NCBI RefSeq assembly: GCF_019264445.1
Contig: NZ_JAHVAB010000044.1
Coordinates: 44,180 to 108,179 of the forward strand
Origin: Hydrogenophaga sp.
Lineage (GTDB): Bacteria; Pseudomonadota; Gammaproteobacteria; Burkholderiales; Burkholderiaceae_C
Direction: 5' to 3'
DNA: 64,000 nt
How positions within the stretch are numbered: position 1 is the stretch's first letter; every line of letters begins with the position of its first letter. A model generated the notes under the pieces. The model saw nothing but the letters and a program-made list of their open reading frames with translations. It searched no databases and had not been told where the DNA came from. Below are positions 27,690-37,000 of the stretch, one piece after another. Both the position numbers and the translations under genes were made by a program.

Positions 27690-28898
27690 TCACTCCGAAC
27701 TGTGGATCATGTCGCGCACCCGCGGATAGATCTGCTGGTTCCAGCGCCGGCCGCTGAACACGCCGTAGTGCCCCACGCCCGTCTGCACATGGTGGGTCTT
27801 CATGTAGGGGCGCACGCTGCTGCACAGGTCTTGCGCCGCCACGGTCTGCCCGACCGAGCAGATGTCGTCCCGCTCGCCTTCCACCGTCATGAGCGCTGTG
27901 CGGCGGATGGCGGCCGTGTTCACCGTGCGCCCGTGCCACGTGAGCACGCCGCGCGGCAGGTCGTAGGTCTGAAACACCTTCTCCACCGTCTCGAGGTAGA
28001 ACTCGGCCGGCAGGTCGTTCACGGCGAGGTATTCCTCGTAGAAGTCCTGGATCACGCCCGCCTCTTCGGTGCGGCCGGCCAGCAGGTGGTCGTAGATGTT
28101 GCGGAAGGACTGTTTGTGGCGGTCCGGGTTCATGCTCATGAAGGCCGTGAGCTGGACAAACCCCGGGTAGACCCGGCGCATGAAGCCCGCGTGGGGCAGC
28201 GGCACGTGGCTGATGAGGTTTTTCTCGAACCAGTCGATGGGTTTGCTGGTGGCGAGCTTGTTGACCTCGCTGGGGTTCACGCGGCAGTCGACCGGCCCGG
28301 CCATCAGCGTGAGGCTGCGGGGCTGCGCCGGGTTGTCGTCCTCGGCCATGAGGGCCGTGGCGGCGAGCGCGGCCACGCAAGGCTGGCACACCGCCACCAT
28401 GTGCGTGCCCGGGCCCACCGCTTCGGTGAAGCGGATCATGTAGCTGATGTAGTCGTCGAGCGAAAAGCCGCCGTGGCGCAGCGACACGTCGCGCGCGTTG
28501 TGCCAGTCGGTGATGTAGACGTCGTGGTCCTGCAGCAAGGTGCGCGCGGTCTCGCGCAGCAGGGTGGCGAAGTGGCCGGAGAGCGGTGCCACCAGCAACA
28601 CCTTGGGCTGCGGCTCGGCGCCTTCCTTGCGAAAGTGCAGCAAGGTGCCAAAGGGCAGGGTGAGCGTGGCTTCTTCGGTGACCGCGTATTCGCGCTCGCC
28701 CACCGTCACGGTGTCGATCTTGTAAGGCGGGCGGGAGTGGGTGAGCCGCATGCGCGCGATCACATCGCAGGCGGCCGCCGCCTTGCGCAGGAGGCTGCCT
28801 TCGGTTTCGCGCAGCCAGAGCGCCGCGCTCAGGCCTTGCGCCATCAGCCTCATGGGCGAGATCAGGTCGGACTGGAGTTGGTAAGCCTGATACATCAT
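27690..28898 (-). CDS. phaZ: Intracellular polyhydroxyalkanoate depolymerase
   Basis: 402 aa enzyme mobilising stored PHB granules in the cytosol. The lipase-like box is AVCQPCVAA, with Cys as nucleophile instead of Ser, characteristic of PhaZa1-type intracellular depolymerases. MMYQAYQLQSDLISPMRLMA start; AGGAAAAAACC precedes it. The extra 57 codons upstream in frame are antisense to the GST leader. No secretion signal. Indicates that the host accumulates PHA; no phaC in this window. Confidence 0.93.
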   Translation of the reverse strand: MMYQAYQLQSDLISPMRLMAQGLSAALWLRETEGSLLRKAAAACDVIARMRLTHSRPPYKIDTVTVGEREYAVTEEATLTLPFGTLLHFRKEGAEPQPKVLLVAPLSGHFATLLRETARTLLQDHDVYITDWHNARDVSLRHGGFSLDDYISYMIRFTEAVGPGTHMVAVCQPCVAALAATALMAEDDNPAQPRSLTLMAGPVDCRVNPSEVNKLATSKPIDWFEKNLISHVPLPHAGFMRRVYPGFVQLTAFMSMNPDRHKQSFRNIYDHLLAGRTEEAGVIQDFYEEYLAVNDLPAEFYLETVEKVFQTYDLPRGVLTWHGRTVNTAAIRRTALMTVEGERDDICSVGQTVAAQDLCSSVRPYMKTHHVQTGVGHYGVFSGRRWNQQIYPRVRDMIHSSE

Positions 28899-29034
28899 GG
28901 TTTTTTCCTGAGACAACGTGACGCTTTGCAGGCAAGTTGCGGGCCAGCGCTGTCCTGCACCGGGGCAGTGCGCGCACCGTGCACAGCGATGGCACAGCCC
29001 TTGCTCATGCTGCACCCCCAGGAGGAGCATGTTC

Positions 29035-29694
29035 ATGGCCAAAGCAGCGGTACTGACGATCAGCAGCAAGAACTACGGTGCCTGGGCCTTGCGCGGCTGG
29101 CTCATGGCGCGCATGGCCAAGCTGGACTTCACCGAGCACGTGATTTCCCCGGACGATCCGGCCATGAAGGCCGAGATGCTGCTGCTTTCTTCCTCGATGC
29201 GCGTGCCGGCGCTGGACCACGACGGCATTTATGTGTGGGACACGCTGGCCATCGGTGAATACCTGAACGAAATCAAGCCAAAGGCAGGGTTGCTGCCCGC
29301 AGACCGCGCGGCGCGCGCGCACTGCCGCGCCATCTGCGGTGAGATGCACTCGGGGTTTTCGGCGATGCGGTCTTCGCTGCCGATGAACATCAAGGCGTCG
29401 TTCCCGGGCTTCAAGCTGTGGTCGCGCGCGCAGACCGACATCGACCGCATCGAGGCGATCTGGACGGAGTGCCTGGAGCGGTATGGCGGTCCTTACCTGT
29501 TTGGCGAAAAGCCGTGCATGGCGGACGCGATGTTTGCGCCGGTGGTGACGCGGTTCATTACCTACGAGGTGGCCATCAGCCCGGTGTGTGTGGCGTATTG
29601 CGACACCATCATGGCCTTGCCGGCGATGAAGGAGTGGGTGGCGGCGGCGGAGGCCGAGCCTGACGACATCGACGAGCTCGACGCAGAGTTCTAG
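29035..29694 (+). CDS. Glutathione S-transferase family protein
   Basis: 219 aa. GST N-terminal thioredoxin-like domain with TISSKNYGAWALRGWL and the glutathione-binding SSSMRVPALDHDGIYVWDTLAIGEYLNE; C-terminal helical domain with YLFGEKPCMADAMFAPVVTRF. Start set at 29035 because GGAGGAG (29021-29027) lies seven bases away; the ATG at 29029 is too close to it. Divergent from phaZ. Detoxification role inferred from family. Confidence 0.9.
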   Translation: MAKAAVLTISSKNYGAWALRGWLMARMAKLDFTEHVISPDDPAMKAEMLLLSSSMRVPALDHDGIYVWDTLAIGEYLNEIKPKAGLLPADRAARAHCRAICGEMHSGFSAMRSSLPMNIKASFPGFKLWSRAQTDIDRIEAIWTECLERYGGPYLFGEKPCMADAMFAPVVTRFITYEVAISPVCVAYCDTIMALPAMKEWVAAAEAEPDDIDELDAEF

Positions 29695-29726
29695 GCGCTC
29701 GTTGCTTTTCTTGTCGGTCTCTCGCG

Positions 29727-29826
29727 GGATCGGGCACCCGTGTGCTCTGCTCCGCGGATGTCCCCCGGCGGCTCGAGCCGCCTCCTCCTTTTATTCCGCT
29801 GCGCAGAGCACCCGGATACCCGATCC
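29727..29826. repeat. Long palindromic element, copy A
   Basis: 100 bp. Outer arms of about 26 bp (starting GGATCGGG and ending CCCGATCC) pair with few mismatches. The core runs CCGCGGATGTCC ... TTTTATTCCGCTGCGC. An outer TGCTTTTC (29703-29710) also matches GAAAAGCA (29827-29834). The core is repeated, inverted, in copy B. Confidence 0.85.
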
Positions 29827-29871
29827 GAAAAGCATTTGGGCATTTCGGCACGGGCGCGCCTGCATGTTGGT

Positions 29872-29976
29872 GGGGAAGGGGTACCGGGTGGCCGGCGCAG
29901 CGGAATAAAGGGAGGAGGGGCGGCGAAGCCGACCCGGAGGACATCCGCGGAGTCGGCCACCCGGTGCCCCTTCCCC
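29872..29976. repeat. Long palindromic element, copy B (inverted)
   Basis: 105 bp. Arms at 29872-29894 and 29954-29976 (GGGGAAGGGG... / ...CCCCTTCCCC) match at 22 of 23 positions. The core, read on the minus strand, again gives CCGCGGATGTCC ... TTTATTCCGCTGCGC, so it is a relative of copy A placed in the opposite direction 45 bp away. The 29695-30003 gap holds nothing else. Confidence 0.85.
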
Positions 29977-30003
29977 TGGAAGATCAAGCTCGCAAGAAAC
30001 GCA

Positions 30004-30426
30004 TCAAGCCCAGGGCGTCGGCTTCGGAATCTCGCAAACAGGCTCCACGTCCACCGTCTTGAAGTCCGCCGGCGACACGATCTCCAGGTACTCCATGTCC
30101 GGCGAATAGTCGAACAGGAAATGGCGAATGCCCGGGCGCTGGTGCACGCAGTCCCCCGCCTTCACCAGCGTCACCTGGTCCTCGTACATGAAGCGCGCCC
30201 ACCCCTTGAGCATGATCACGATCTGGAAGTCCGCCTCGTGCCGGTGCCAGCCCGTGCCTTCCTCGGGCGGCAGGTTCGCCTTGACCAGGTGGGCGATCAC
30301 CTTGCCATGCGTGGCCGCAGCCACCCCGAGGTCTCGGTACAGGAAAAAATCGCGCAGGCCGCCGCTCACATAGTCGCCTTCGTCGCCCTTGACGTGCGAA
30401 AACAGGGTGGAGGTTCGATCGAGCAT
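30004..30426 (-). CDS. Cupin-domain protein
   Basis: 140 aa single-cupin protein. Metal-binding motif [26 protein letters not shown] (two His, one Glu as in cupin motif 1) and [23 protein letters not shown] (motif 2). AAGGAG precedes MLDRTSTLF. No catalytic domain attached; could be a small dioxygenase or isomerase. Divergent from aroC. Confidence 0.83.
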   Translation of the reverse strand: MLDRTSTLFSHVKGDEGDYVSGGLRDFFLYRDLGVAAATHGKVIAHLVKANLPPEEGTGWHRHEADFQIVIMLKGWARFMYEDQVTLVKAGDCVHQRPGIRHFLFDYSPDMEYLEIVSPADFKTVDVEPVCEIPKPTPWA

Positions 30427-30591
30427 GGGACGCTCCTTTCTGGGGATGGACAGCAACCATCTGCTGCAGTGCAGCACAAAGCACAAAGTGTTCCCATCGC
30501 CCATGAGGCATCGCCGGCTGCCCGCCGTGCGTTGCGTGCACCAGACTGGCTCACCGGCGCACCAGCACGCCTCAGGGATAATCGCGCCTCT

Positions 30592-31692
30592 ATGAGCGGC
30601 AACACCTTCGGCACCCTGTTTTGCGTCACCAACTTCGGTGAATCCCACGGCCCGGCCATTGGCTGCGTGATCGACGGCTGCCCGCCGGGCATGGCGCTCA
30701 GCGAGGCCGATATCCAGGCCGACCTCGACCGCCGCCGCCCCGGCACCAGCAAGTTCGTCACCCAGCGCAACGAACCCGACACCGTGGAAATCCTCAGCGG
30801 CGTGTACGAGGGCAAAACCACGGGCACCCCCATCGCCCTGCTCATCCGCAACACCGACCAGCGCAGCAAGGACTACGGGAACATCCTGCAGACCTTCCGC
30901 CCCGGCCACGCCGACTACACCTACTGGCAGAAGTTCGGCATTCGCGACCCGCGTGGCGGTGGCCGCAGCTCGGCGCGCCTCACCGCACCCACCGTGGCCG
31001 CCGGTGCGGTGGCCAGGAAGTGGCTCAAGGAGCGCTATGGCACCACCTTCCGCGGCCACATGACGCAGGTCGGCGAGCTCGCCATCGGGTTCGAAAGCTG
31101 GGAGCACGTGCCCAACAACCCGTTCTTTGCGCCGGTGGCCGACGTGTCCGCCATCGAGGCCTACATGAACGAGCTGCGCAAGAGCGGCGACTCGTGCGGC
31201 GCGCGCCTGCGCGTGACCGCGCAAGGCATGCCGGTGGGACTGGGGCAGCCGCTGTACGACCGGCTCGACGCCGACATTGCCTATGCCATGCTGGGCCTCA
31301 ATGCGGTCAAGGGCGTGGAAATCGGCGCTGGTTTTGCCAGCGTGGCGCACAAGGGCAGCACGCACGGCGACAGCCTCACGCCCGATGGCTTCAAGGGCAA
31401 CAACGCGGGTGGCGTGCTGGGCGGCATCAGCACCGGGCAAGACCTGGAGGTGCAGATCGCCATCAAGCCGACCAGCTCGATCCTGATCCCGCGCGAAACC
31501 ATCGACACCCAAGGCCATTCCACGGAAGTCATCACCAAGGGCCGCCACGACCCTTGCGTGGGCATCCGTGCCACGCCCATCGCCGAAGCCTTGCTGGCCC
31601 TGGTGGTGATGGACCACGCGCTGCTGCACCGCGCGCAATGCGGCGACGTGCAACTGCCCACGCCCGACATCGCGGCTCAGGCGCGCGCTTGA
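30592..31692 (+). CDS. aroC: Chorismate synthase
   Basis: 366 aa, last step of the shikimate pathway (EPSP to chorismate, needs reduced FMN). [49 protein letters not shown], and DSCGARLRV are family signatures. The longer frame before 30592 runs over the palindromic repeats and cupin gene and is not coding. aroQ and aroE lie 2 kb further on in the opposite direction. Confidence 0.97.
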   Translation: MSGNTFGTLFCVTNFGESHGPAIGCVIDGCPPGMALSEADIQADLDRRRPGTSKFVTQRNEPDTVEILSGVYEGKTTGTPIALLIRNTDQRSKDYGNILQTFRPGHADYTYWQKFGIRDPRGGGRSSARLTAPTVAAGAVARKWLKERYGTTFRGHMTQVGELAIGFESWEHVPNNPFFAPVADVSAIEAYMNELRKSGDSCGARLRVTAQGMPVGLGQPLYDRLDADIAYAMLGLNAVKGVEIGAGFASVAHKGSTHGDSLTPDGFKGNNAGGVLGGISTGQDLEVQIAIKPTSSILIPRETIDTQGHSTEVITKGRHDPCVGIRATPIAEALLALVVMDHALLHRAQCGDVQLPTPDIAAQARA

Positions 31693-31700
31693 CAATCGCC

Positions 31701-31772
31701 CCGTTCGAACTGAGCTTGTCGAAGTCTTCGCCAACTTCGTTGGAAGCGTTTCGACAGGCTCAACGCGAACGG
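31701..31772. repeat. Dispersed CCGTTCG inverted repeat, copy 2
   Basis: 72 bp, ends CCGTTCG and CGAACGG, arms CTGAGCTTGTCGAAG and TTCGACAGGCTCA. Starts 9 bp after the aroC stop and ends 8 bp before the TTG start of the MFS gene, so its right edge supplies that gene's GGGGA ribosome site. Confidence 0.9.
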
Positions 31773-31780
31773 GGATTGCC

Positions 31781-32959
31781 TTGAGCACCCGAAGGCAACT
31801 CTTTCCATTTGCTGCGCTCTCCGCGAGCTACTTCGCGCACATCGGCTTTTTCAACCCCTACCTGCCGCTGTGGCTCAAGGAGCTGGGGTTCAGTCTGATC
31901 GCCATTGCCGTGCTCACCTCGGTGCAGTCGGCCACGCGGCTGTTTGCGCCCTACCTGTGGGGCTCGCTGAGCGACCGCACCGGTGAGCGCGTTCGGCTGC
32001 TGCGCTATGGCGCCACGGCGGCGCTGCTGTTTTCCCTGGGCCTGTGGTTTGACGCGGGGGGCGTGGTGCTGTTCGTGGTGCTGTTGCTCATGTTCAGCCA
32101 CACCAGCGGCATGATGCCGATGAGCGAGGCGGCGCTGGCGCACCTGGTGAGCCAGGGCGGCGCTTTCGATGCCCGGCGCTATGGCCGCGTGCGCCTCTGG
32201 GGCTCCATGGGTTTTCTCGTGACGGTGGTGGCGGCCGGGCTGTGGTTCGAGCGCTTTGGCCTGGTGCACTTCCCGGCCTGGACGCTGGGCACGCTGGCGG
32301 CCGTGGCGCTGAGTGCCTGGCTTTTGCCGGATTTTCGCGAGCCGGCCCATGCCACCCAGGACGCCGCCAGTGTGTGGCCGGTGCTGCGCCAGCCGCCCGT
32401 GCGCTGGTTCTTTGCAGCGGTGTTCTTCCACGTGCTGGCGCACATCTTCATTTATGTGTTTCTGTCGCTTTACCTGGACTCGCTGGGCTACAGCAAGACG
32501 GTGATCGGGCTGCTCTGGGCGCTCTCGGTGGTGATCGAGATCGCCTGGTTCTTCACCCAGAGCCGCTGGTTGCCCCGCTTCTCGCTCTCGGGCTGGCTGG
32601 TGCTGGCGGCGGCGCTCATGTCGCTTCGCATGGCGCTCACCGCCGGCCTGCCGCTGGTGTGGCCGGTGCTGCTGCTGGCGCAGGCGCTGCACGCCATCAC
32701 CTTTGCTGCGCACCACACGGTGTGCATTGCGCTGCTGTCGCACCATTTCCCCGGCCGCCTGCGCGGGCGAGGGCAGGCGCTCTACACCGTGGTGGGTTAC
32801 GGCTTGCCCGGTGTGGTGGGCGGCCTGGCGGGCGGGCTGCTGAGTTCGGCTTTCGGCCTGGCCAGCGTGTTCTGGCTGTCGTCGGCCTGCGCGGCGGTGG
32901 CCTGCCTGTGCGCGCTCAGGGCGCGGGCGTTGCAGCCCACCAGCGCCGCAGCGGGTTGA
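31781..32959 (+). CDS. MFS transporter, HcaT-like
   Basis: 392 aa, twelve hydrophobic segments. FAALSASYFAHIGFFNPYLPLWLKELGFSL and LWGSLSDRTGERVRLLRYG (MFS A-motif region) resemble the MFS_1-like/HcaT group. TTG start with GGGGA five bases upstream; no ATG occurs before residue 103. Substrate unknown. Last 44 bp overlap the convergent EamA gene. Confidence 0.82.
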   Translation: MSTRRQLFPFAALSASYFAHIGFFNPYLPLWLKELGFSLIAIAVLTSVQSATRLFAPYLWGSLSDRTGERVRLLRYGATAALLFSLGLWFDAGGVVLFVVLLLMFSHTSGMMPMSEAALAHLVSQGGAFDARRYGRVRLWGSMGFLVTVVAAGLWFERFGLVHFPAWTLGTLAAVALSAWLLPDFREPAHATQDAASVWPVLRQPPVRWFFAAVFFHVLAHIFIYVFLSLYLDSLGYSKTVIGLLWALSVVIEIAWFFTQSRWLPRFSLSGWLVLAAALMSLRMALTAGLPLVWPVLLLAQALHAITFAAHHTVCIALLSHHFPGRLRGRGQALYTVVGYGLPGVVGGLAGGLLSSAFGLASVFWLSSACAAVACLCALRARALQPTSAAAG

Positions 32960-33806
32960 ATCCGGTCACCAGCGCGGTGGCCAGCAGCACCAGCGCGCCG
33001 CCGGCAAAGATGCCCGAGGAGACCTCTTCGCCCAGGAACAGGTGGCCCCAGGTGACGCCAAACACCGGAATGAGGAAAGCCGGGCTCATGGCCGCCACGG
33101 GCGTCACGTGGCGAATGATGCGCAGGTGCGCCCAGTAGGCCAGGCCTGAGGTGACCACGCCCATGACGAACACGGCCACCAGCGCCAAGGGGGTGAACTG
33201 CGCCTGCGGCCAGGCCCAGACCGCGCCCGGCAGCACCAGCACCATGGCCGCGAGGTGGATGCCCGCCGCAATCGCCAGCGGCTGCATGCGGGTGGTGGCG
33301 CGCTTCATGAGTGGCGTGGAGCAGCCGTAGCAGGCGGCTGCCGTGATGCAGGCCAGCGCGGCGGCGATGGTGGCCGCGTCCGGCTGCACCGGGCCGAGTT
33401 GCACGATCAGCCCCACGCCGATGAAACCGCACACGCAGCCCAACAGCTTGCGCGCAGTGAGCGTGTCTTCCTTGAACCAGGCCGAGGCCAGTGCCCCGAA
33501 GAGCACCGCCGTGGTGTTGAGCAGCGCGCTGTAGCCGGCCGGCAGGCGCAGCCCGGCCCAGGCGTAGAGCAGGAAGGGCACAGCCACCGACAGCGCCCCC
33601 AGCACCAGCAGTTCGCGCCAGTGGGCCCAGGGCCAGCCTTGGCGCAGGCCGCGCATGATGAAGGCCAGCGTGAGACCGGCGAGGGCCACGCGGCAGCCCG
33701 CGAGCACGAGCGGCCCCATGACGGGGCTGGCCACGCGGATGAACAGGAAGGAGGCACCCCACAGGGCCGACAGGCCCACGAGCTGCGCGAAGTGGCGCGT
33801 CTGCAC
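32916..33806 (-). CDS. EamA/DMT-family transporter
   Basis: 296 aa, ten hydrophobic segments, two EamA repeats (LVGLSALWGASFLFIRVA; ALACITAAACYGCSTPLMKR). Ends with WWAATPAP. Its 3' end overlaps the MFS gene end by 44 bp. aroQ lies 6 bp downstream on the same strand direction of reading (upstream in transcription), so it may be co-transcribed with aroE-aroQ. Substrate unknown. Confidence 0.87.
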   Translation of the reverse strand: MQTRHFAQLVGLSALWGASFLFIRVASPVMGPLVLAGCRVALAGLTLAFIMRGLRQGWPWAHWRELLVLGALSVAVPFLLYAWAGLRLPAGYSALLNTTAVLFGALASAWFKEDTLTARKLLGCVCGFIGVGLIVQLGPVQPDAATIAAALACITAAACYGCSTPLMKRATTRMQPLAIAAGIHLAAMVLVLPGAVWAWPQAQFTPLALVAVFVMGVVTSGLAYWAHLRIIRHVTPVAAMSPAFLIPVFGVTWGHLFLGEEVSSGIFAGGALVLLATALVTGFNPLRRWWAATPAP

Positions 33807-33812
33807 CGGGGC

Positions 33813-34274
33813 TTAGCCCGCGGCGGCGATCTTGCGCACCAGCCCCTCGATGGCCAGCGTGTAGCCGTCCGTGCCAAAGCCGATCACGATGCCCGCGGCA
33901 GCGGGCGAAATGTACGAGTGGTGGCGAAACGCTTCGCGCGCGTGCACGTTGGAGATGTGCACCTCGATGACCGGCAGCGGCTTCACGCCGCCGATGGCAT
34001 CGAACAACGCCACCGAGGTGTGCGTGAACGCCCCGGGGTTGAACACCACGCCGGCCAGGTCGCCGGTCTTGTGACGGCGCCCGGCCTCGTGGATCTTGTC
34101 AATCAGCGCGCCTTCGTGGTTGCTCTGGAACGCCTCCAGCGCAAAACCCAGCCGCTGTGCGGCGGCGAGGCATTGCGCCTCCACATCGGCCAGCGTGGTG
34201 GCGCCATACACGCCGGGTTCGCGCGTGCCCAGCAGGTTGAGGTTGGGGCCGTTGAGCAGCAGGAGGGTGGGCAT
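33813..34274 (-). CDS. aroQ: 3-dehydroquinate dehydratase, type II
   Basis: 153 aa dodecameric dehydratase, third shikimate step. [20 protein letters not shown] with catalytic Tyr; [30 protein letters not shown]; and [20 protein letters not shown] with the catalytic His. 39 bp after aroE on the same strand, so likely an aroE-aroQ transcript. Confidence 0.96.
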   Translation of the reverse strand: MPTLLLLNGPNLNLLGTREPGVYGATTLADVEAQCLAAAQRLGFALEAFQSNHEGALIDKIHEAGRRHKTGDLAGVVFNPGAFTHTSVALFDAIGGVKPLPVIEVHISNVHAREAFRHHSYISPAAAGIVIGFGTDGYTLAIEGLVRKIAAAG

Positions 34275-34313
34275 GGGAGGCGTCTCGGTGTGAAGGTGGT
34301 GGTGAGGTTCAGC

Positions 34314-35135
34314 TTAAACCAGCGGCACGGTCAGCCGATCGACGACGGGCCGGGTGTCGGGGCGCACACCGCGCCACCACAGGAAAGCCTCGGCGGCCTG
34401 TTCCACCAGCATGCCGACACCGTCGGCCACGCGGGTCACGCCAGCCGCCTGCGCTTGCTGCAGGAAAGCGGTCAGGCCTTTGCCGTAGACCATGTCGTAC
34501 GCCAGCGCGCCGGGTGCGAAGAGGCCTGCGGGCAGCGGCAAGGGCTCATGCGTGAGGCCGGTGGAGGTGGCGTTGATCACCACATCAAAGGCGTGGCCGG
34601 CGAGCTCGGCGTAGCCACTGGTCTGCAGCATGGCGTGGGCGGCGAAGTCGCGGCCGAGGGCATGGGCCTTGTCGGCCGTGCGGTTGGCCACCGCCAGCAG
34701 GGCGGGCTGTTCGGACGCAATGGGCAGCAAGGCCCCGCGTGTGGCGCCGCCAGCACCCAGCAACAGCACGCGCTTGTCCTTGAGCAGGCAGCCCAGGTTG
34801 CGCTGGAGGTCGTTGACGAGGCCCACGCCGTCGAAGTTGTCGGCCAGGATGCGCTCGCCCTCGAACTTCAGGCAGTTGGCCGCGCCGGCCAGGCGCGCGC
34901 GTTCGCTGGGGTGGGTGGCGATCTCGAACGCCTGGAGCTTGAACGGCAGACTCACGTTGAGCCCGCGCCCACCGCCCGCGCGAAAGCCCGTCACGGTGTC
35001 GGCAAAGCCGTCCAGTGGCGTTTCGATGGCGGTGTAGCCCATGTCCTGAGCCGTGGCCTGCGCGAAGAGGCTGTGGATCAAGGGCGATTTGCTGTGGCCA
35101 ATAGGGTGGCCGAGAACGGCGTAGCGGTCGGTCAT
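34314..35135 (-). CDS. aroE: Shikimate dehydrogenase
   Basis: 273 aa NADP enzyme reducing 3-dehydroshikimate. Start at 35135 (MTDRYAVLGHPIGHSKSP). Catalytic Lys in NVSLPFKLQAF, Asp in ADNFDGVGLVNDL, NADP loop LLGAGGATRGALL and ANRTADKA. C-terminal DGVGMLVEQAAEAFLWW. First gene of the aroE-aroQ-EamA leftward group. Confidence 0.96.
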   Translation of the reverse strand: MTDRYAVLGHPIGHSKSPLIHSLFAQATAQDMGYTAIETPLDGFADTVTGFRAGGGRGLNVSLPFKLQAFEIATHPSERARLAGAANCLKFEGERILADNFDGVGLVNDLQRNLGCLLKDKRVLLLGAGGATRGALLPIASEQPALLAVANRTADKAHALGRDFAAHAMLQTSGYAELAGHAFDVVINATSTGLTHEPLPLPAGLFAPGALAYDMVYGKGLTAFLQQAQAAGVTRVADGVGMLVEQAAEAFLWWRGVRPDTRPVVDRLTVPLV

Positions 35136-35221
35136 GGGAAGGGCGGCGTTGGGGAAGGCGCCATTGTCGCGCAAGCCCCTGGCGTGGCCGCGGGCTTGCG
35201 CAGCGGCCTACCATGGCGCCC

Positions 35222-35878
35222 ATGAATACCACCCCACTCAAGATCGATTTCGTGTCCGACGTGTCCTGCCCCTGGTGTGCCGTGGGCCTGGGCGCGCTCG
35301 AAGAAGCCTTGCAGAAGCTGCAAGGCAGCGTGGCCGCCGAGCTGCACTTTCAGCCCTTCGAGCTGAACCCGAAGATGGGCCCCGAAGGGCAGGACATTGG
35401 CGAACACCTGCGCGAAAAGTACGGCTCCACGCCCGAGCAGCAGGCGCAGATCCGCGACACCATTCGCGCGCGCGGCGCCGAGGTGGGTTTTGCCTTCAAC
35501 CCCGAAGGCCGCGGCCGTATCTGGAACACGTTCGACGCGCACCGGCTGCTGCACTGGGCCGAGGAGGAAGGCCAGCCCGGTCAGCAGCACGCACTGAAGA
35601 AGGCGCTGCTGGCCGCCTGCCACACGCGCTCGGAGGCCATGGGCCACCACGACGTGCTGCTGGCCTGCGTGCGCGAGGTGGGCCTGGACGAGGTGCGGGC
35701 GAAGGCGATTCTGGCCAGCGACGAGTTCGCGCAGGACGTGCGCGAGCGCGAAGCCTTCTACACCGGCCATGGCATCCATTCGGTGCCGGCGGTGATCATT
35801 AACGACCGACACCTCATCTCGGGCGGGCAGCCCGCGGCGGTGTTCGAGCAGGCGCTGCGGCAGATCGCCGAGGGTTGA
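35222..35878 (+). CDS. DsbA-family (FrnE-like) thiol oxidoreductase
   Basis: 218 aa cytosolic protein of the 2-hydroxychromene isomerase/FrnE group. CPWC redox motif in FVSDVSCPWCAVGLG; cis-Pro loop HSVPAVIINDRHLISGGQP. No signal peptide. Start taken at MNTTPLKIDF; ATG 35213 is an alternative. Followed 36 bp later by the EEP gene. Role likely thiol stress or isomerase chemistry; unproven. Confidence 0.88.
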   Translation: MNTTPLKIDFVSDVSCPWCAVGLGALEEALQKLQGSVAAELHFQPFELNPKMGPEGQDIGEHLREKYGSTPEQQAQIRDTIRARGAEVGFAFNPEGRGRIWNTFDAHRLLHWAEEEGQPGQQHALKKALLAACHTRSEAMGHHDVLLACVREVGLDEVRAKAILASDEFAQDVREREAFYTGHGIHSVPAVIINDRHLISGGQPAAVFEQALRQIAEG

Positions 35879-35914
35879 ACCGCGCGCCGGTCGGTGTTGC
35901 ATCTGGAGGAGCCC

Positions 35915-36988
35915 ATGCCCAGCTACGTCGAGCTCAACCGCATTCAAGACAAGGCCCTCAAGGCCAGGACCATCGAAGGCCTCCAGCGCCTGCGCCATGG
36001 GTTGACCCAGGCGCTGCCGGTGAGGACCGCCACGCAGACCCTGTTGCTGGCGACCTGGAACCTTCGCGAGTTCGACTCCGGAAAGTACGGCTACCGCTCT
36101 GACGAGGCGTACTTCTACATCGCCGAAGTGGTGAGCCGCTTTGACCTGGTGGCCATCCAGGAAGTGCGCGAAGGGCTGTATGCGTTGCAACGCCTGTGTC
36201 GATTGCTGGGGCCCTCATGGTCGTATGTGGTGACGGACGTGACGCTGGGTACGTCGGGCAATTCGGAGCGGCTGGCGTATCTGTTCGACACCAGCAAGGT
36301 CAGCTTCACTGGCCTGGCCGCCGAGCTGGTGCTGCCCACAGCGAAAGACCCCGACCCGGAAGTCTTGCAGTTCGCTCGTTCGCCCTACGTGGCCGGATTT
36401 CGGGTGGGTTGGGCTTATCTCACACTGGTGACGGTGCACATCTACTACGGTCAATCCGTGGCGGTCGATCCACGCCGGCTGCAGGAGATCACGGCATTTG
36501 GCAAAACGCTGGCCAAGAACGCCGCCAAGCTGTCGGCCGCACCGGTCTATTCACCGCAGGGTGAACCACAGCGGGACAACCTGCTCATCCTGGGCGACTT
36601 CAACATCTTCAATCGCAAGGACGTCACCATGGAAGCGCTGACGATGGCGGGCTTTCTGGTCCCGTCCGAGTTGCAGGATGTGCCAGGCTCGAACGTCGAG
36701 AAGTCCAAGCACTACGACCAGATCGCCTACTACCGGCAATTGCAGGCGCTCAAGCCGCAGGGAAGAGCCGGGGTGTTCGACTTCTACGAGCACGTCTACC
36801 GCCTCGAAGACGAGCCCCTTTATGCCGCGCAGCGGGCGCAAAAACCGGGGCGCAGTTTCAAGGACTGGCGCACGTACCAGATGAGCGATCACCTGCCGAT
36901 GTGGATCGAGTTCGGTGTGGACGACGCCGACGCTTACCTTCAGAAGCTGGGTTCGTCGCTTGACGATGTGACGCCGGGGCCCGTCTGA
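35915..36988 (+). CDS. Endonuclease/exonuclease/phosphatase-fold protein
   Basis: 357 aa. EEP motifs: LLLATWNLREFDSGKYG, VAIQEVREGLYAL (metal Glu), LLILGDFNIFNRKD (DFN), and MSDHLPMWIEF (SDH). GGAGGAG lies four bases before the ATG. Could be a nuclease or phosphodiesterase; it is more distant from ExoIII than the xth gene in this window. No signal peptide, no clear partner. Confidence 0.82.
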   Translation: MPSYVELNRIQDKALKARTIEGLQRLRHGLTQALPVRTATQTLLLATWNLREFDSGKYGYRSDEAYFYIAEVVSRFDLVAIQEVREGLYALQRLCRLLGPSWSYVVTDVTLGTSGNSERLAYLFDTSKVSFTGLAAELVLPTAKDPDPEVLQFARSPYVAGFRVGWAYLTLVTVHIYYGQSVAVDPRRLQEITAFGKTLAKNAAKLSAAPVYSPQGEPQRDNLLILGDFNIFNRKDVTMEALTMAGFLVPSELQDVPGSNVEKSKHYDQIAYYRQLQALKPQGRAGVFDFYEHVYRLEDEPLYAAQRAQKPGRSFKDWRTYQMSDHLPMWIEFGVDDADAYLQKLGSSLDDVTPGPV

Positions 36989-37000
36989 CGCTGCGGAGGG

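Noticed and set aside
29740..30591. Upstream extension of aroC
   Set aside because: Runs through palindromic repeats and antisense to the cupin gene; AroC homology begins at 30592.
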